DNA from: Hyphomicrobiales bacterium | GTDB lineage: Bacteria > Pseudomonadota > Alphaproteobacteria > Rhizobiales > Xanthobacteraceae | DNA length: 57,826 nucleotides | Assembly: GCA_003135415.1 (NCBI GenBank) | Contig: PLBP01000001.1 | Coordinates: 21,496 to 79,321, forward strand | Direction: 5' to 3' | Shown here: one piece after another, positions 56,328 to 57,826 of the stretch | How positions within the stretch are numbered: position 1 is the stretch's first letter | Layout: each line of letters opens with the position of its first letter | Position numbers and translations under genes: made by a program | Notes under the pieces: model-generated | What the model was told of the DNA's origin: nothing | The model's database searches: none | What the model saw: only the letters and a program-made list of their open reading frames with translations

Positions 56328-57188
56328 TCAATGGGAAAGAAATGTCCACTGGAAGGGTTGCTCAAGTATGCTTTTTGTAACCCCTCCCAGGATGAATTCC
56401 TTAAAACGCGAATGGCCATACCCGCCTATCACAAGAAGGCCGACATGATAATTTTTCACATAGGCCCGAACGACCTCTGCGATGGCCTTTCCGCGAGCAG
56501 CGATATTTTCCATCTTGGCTTCGATTCCGTACCGGGCGAGATGAGCTTTTAACTCCGCGCTGTGGCGGCGGGCCGGAAGTTCCTTTTCATGCAGTACGGT
56601 AAAAACGCGCACATGCTTCGCACGTTGCAGCAGGGGCAAAGCGTCGGAAACGGCCCGGGTCGCTGCGCGGCTTGAATCCCAAGCTACCGCAACGCTATTC
56701 AATGAAAGCGCCGCGCAGTTCTTGTGGTCTCTCGGTGGAATCAAGATCGGTCTACCCGACTTAAATAAAAGATCCTCGGCGGTAGCATCCGCAAGGGCCT
56801 CATTGTCGGTCGCAACGATGGTCAAGTCCCGTAAGCGGGCGTGTTCAATCGCGACATTCGACACTTCGTACTGCGTTGCCGTTTCCAATATAGTACTGAA
56901 ATGCACGCCGGATTTTTTTGCAGCCGCTTCGAAATCACGGAGCAGATCCTTCGCGTTGGAAAGACTTTTTTTCCTTTCGGCTGCTAACCTTTCGCGCACG
57001 CCGCGATCGATTCCTAGCGCGCGAACGACCCGCGACGTTTTGACTTTGACGTCGATTTCAAAGCTAAGCGCTGAAATGTGTACATTCAGTTTTTTTGCGA
57101 GGGCAACGGCGCTCTCGATCAATTTCTTGTTTGTAGGAGTCGGATAGCTATCGAGGACCAGCATGATATCTTTAGGATTGAACTGCAT
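56328..57188 (-). CDS. Universal stress protein with two UspA-like halves
   Basis: The 286-residue product has a first UspA-like half (IMLVLDSYPTPTNKKLIESA, then DLTIVATDNEALADATAEDL) and a second (SVAVAWDSSRAATRAVSDAL). The second ends with the nucleotide-loop motif VIGGYGHSRFKEFILGGVTK. Tandem USPs are often induced under low oxygen or stationary phase. The start at 57188 follows GAGGAGCC; an upstream TTG is not needed. It lies 157 nt downstream of the HiPIP gene on the same strand, so they may share a transcript. Confidence 0.9.
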   Translation of the reverse strand: MQFNPKDIMLVLDSYPTPTNKKLIESAVALAKKLNVHISALSFEIDVKVKTSRVVRALGIDRGVRERLAAERKKSLSNAKDLLRDFEAAAKKSGVHFSTILETATQYEVSNVAIEHARLRDLTIVATDNEALADATAEDLLFKSGRPILIPPRDHKNCAALSLNSVAVAWDSSRAATRAVSDALPLLQRAKHVRVFTVLHEKELPARRHSAELKAHLARYGIEAKMENIAARGKAIAEVVRAYVKNYHVGLLVIGGYGHSRFKEFILGGVTKSILEQPFQWTFLSH

Positions 57189-57345
57189 GGGGCTCCTCAA
57201 CTGGCTCCGAAATTGTTCACCTTTCTCACAAGAAGGAGATCGGTTTTCTTTGATTTGGGTCCATCAATCCGTGGACAGGTTGTCTGTTATTAATACTGCG
57301 GCATAGTGAGATGAGGGCTCGCGCCGATCTGATTCTAGCCATCTC

Positions 57346-57609
57346 TTATTTGGGCACGTAGATTTTACACCAGCCTGACGGACTAATGACGCCTTCAACG
57401 CTCTTGCATGCGTTCGGCGGCTGGAAAAGCCGACAATTGTCACAGCGCTGGCTGCCGTGGGGCGAGGGTACATATCCGACCGCCGCCTGCGGCATCTTGC
57501 CCGCCCGTGCAGCGGTCATCGTCATGGCTAGAGCGCTTGCTGCGCCTACCCCACATGCCGCACCCTGCAAGAGCGTACGGCGGGAAACCTCGTGTGTATG
57601 ATTTTTCAT
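57346..57609 (-). CDS. High-potential iron-sulfur protein (HiPIP), Tat-exported
   Basis: The 87-residue precursor has a twin-arginine signal (SRRTLLQG at residues 9-16, hydrophobic stretch to ~35). The mature part is a small HiPIP with Cys56, Cys59, Cys68 and Cys81 (RCDNCRLF, NACKSVEG, SGWCKIY). These would hold one [4Fe-4S] cluster for periplasmic electron transfer. Mature length (~50 residues) fits the short-HiPIP group. An FNR/FixK-like box lies ~60 nt upstream. It neighbours a stress protein and a copper-oxidase relic. Confidence 0.92.
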   Translation of the reverse strand: MKNHTHEVSRRTLLQGAACGVGAASALAMTMTAARAGKMPQAAVGYVPSPHGSQRCDNCRLFQPPNACKSVEGVISPSGWCKIYVPK

Positions 57610-57669
57610 TTTAGCTCTCTTGGCATCAAACTGACGTTATATTGGTAGCGCTATCTATTCTGTCATTCG

Positions 57670-57683
57670 TTGACATAAATCAA
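57670..57683. promoter_or_regulatory. FNR/FixK-type binding site between divergent genes
   Basis: TTGAC-ATAA-ATCAA matches the TTGAT-N4-ATCAA consensus in nine of ten fixed positions with the correct spacer. It lies 61 nt upstream of the HiPIP start and 55 nt upstream of the divergent plus-strand gene, positions from which it could activate either. FixK/FNR regulators respond to low oxygen in rhizobia. Binding is inferred. Confidence 0.55.
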
Positions 57684-57737
57684 AGACTAACGGTGATAAG
57701 AATAGTGAATGCGTAGAACTTATTGTTGGAGGATGCC

Positions 57738-57826
57738 ATGAATTCAAAGACGTATAATCCACTCAGCATCGTTGCTCTGGGAACCGCACTCACTGCAGCA
57801 CTTATCGTGCTTTTCCTGATCTGCCT
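57738..57826 (+). CDS. Small membrane protein, partial (cut by window end)
   Basis: Only 29 codons are visible. They begin MNSKTYNPLSIVALGTALTA and continue with a hydrophobic run (ALIVLFLIC), a likely membrane anchor or signal. The ribosome-binding site is good (GGAGGATGCC). It is divergent from the HiPIP gene and shares the FNR/FixK-like box. No family can be named from this much. Confidence 0.7.
   Translation, partial: MNSKTYNPLSIVALGTALTAALIVLFLIC

Noticed and set aside
56008-56349. A 113-codon minus-strand frame between the oxidase relic and the stress protein
   Set aside because: It overlaps other frames, has a Ser/Arg-rich composition and no motif, and looks like repeat-derived noncoding DNA.
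57250-57267. TTGAT...ATCAA half-sites in front of the stress-protein gene
   Set aside because: The spacer is 8 nt instead of the 4 nt required for an FNR/FixK dimer.

Overview
The window is chromosomal DNA of a high-GC alphaproteobacterium, most likely order Hyphomicrobiales (Rhizobiales), close to the Bradyrhizobium/Xanthobacteraceae group. The reasons are the gene orders glyA-nrdR-ribD-ribE-ribH-nusB-thiL and rpoZ-rsh-pdxJ-acpS-lepB-rnc-era-recO, a Porin_2-type porin, a cysteine-free (magnesium-type) HemB, an LdtR-like MarR regulator beside an L,D-transpeptidase, and several small families (DUF6898, DUF6163) that I associate with this order. No rRNA gene, tRNA gene or CRISPR array was found. 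Only two genes are cut by the window edges: hppA on the left, and a small membrane-protein gene on the right.

Layout. 1-7.8 kb (minus strand): membrane pyrophosphatase, then riboflavin and thiamine cofactor synthesis, nrdR and glyA. 7.8-9.7 kb: a DUF6898 protein, an L,D-transpeptidase and its probable regulator, separated by two clear terminators. 9.9-13.9 kb: a valine-degradation cluster (acyl-CoA dehydrogenase, 3-hydroxyisobutyryl-CoA hydrolase, 3-hydroxyisobutyrate dehydrogenase) with two small membrane proteins between the enzymes. 14-16.5 kb (plus strand): hemB, an RDD membrane protein and the N-end-rule transferase bpt. 16.5-20.9 kb: an accessory stretch with a double-barrel porin, a membrane protein, a broken RND pump and an outer-membrane protein. 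It is bounded by two copies of the bpt 3' end. 20.9-25.2 kb: an Nramp metal transporter and an MBOAT/AlgX polysaccharide O-acetylation pair. 25.2-42.5 kb: housekeeping core (parC, recO, era, rnc, lepB, acpS, pdxJ, rsh, rpoZ, smpB, dapA, a lytic transglycosylase) plus a LabA-like NYN protein and a family-5 uracil-DNA glycosylase.

42.5-53.5 kb is richer in dispersed repeats. It holds an alpha/beta hydrolase, a major porin, a small GIY-YIG nuclease gene enclosed by inverted repeat blocks, two tandem TPR-methyltransferases and an FAD dehydrogenase. From 53.7 kb to the right end there is an integrated accessory segment: a P4-type integrase fused at its 3' end to the remains of a multicopper oxidase, a universal stress protein, a Tat-exported HiPIP, and a divergent promoter with an FNR/FixK-like box.

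The strongest candidate for something undescribed is the GIY-YIG gene between inverted repeats (46.1-46.7 kb). A gene-less version of the same repeat pair lies 3.6 kb upstream, which resembles the REP/RAYT arrangement but uses an unrelated nuclease. Other points of note are the duplicated bpt/omp boundary, the double-barrel porin, the compositionally mismatched TPR-methyltransferase pair and a stand-alone ClpX-type zinc-finger protein. Domain names come from reading motifs. No database search was run.
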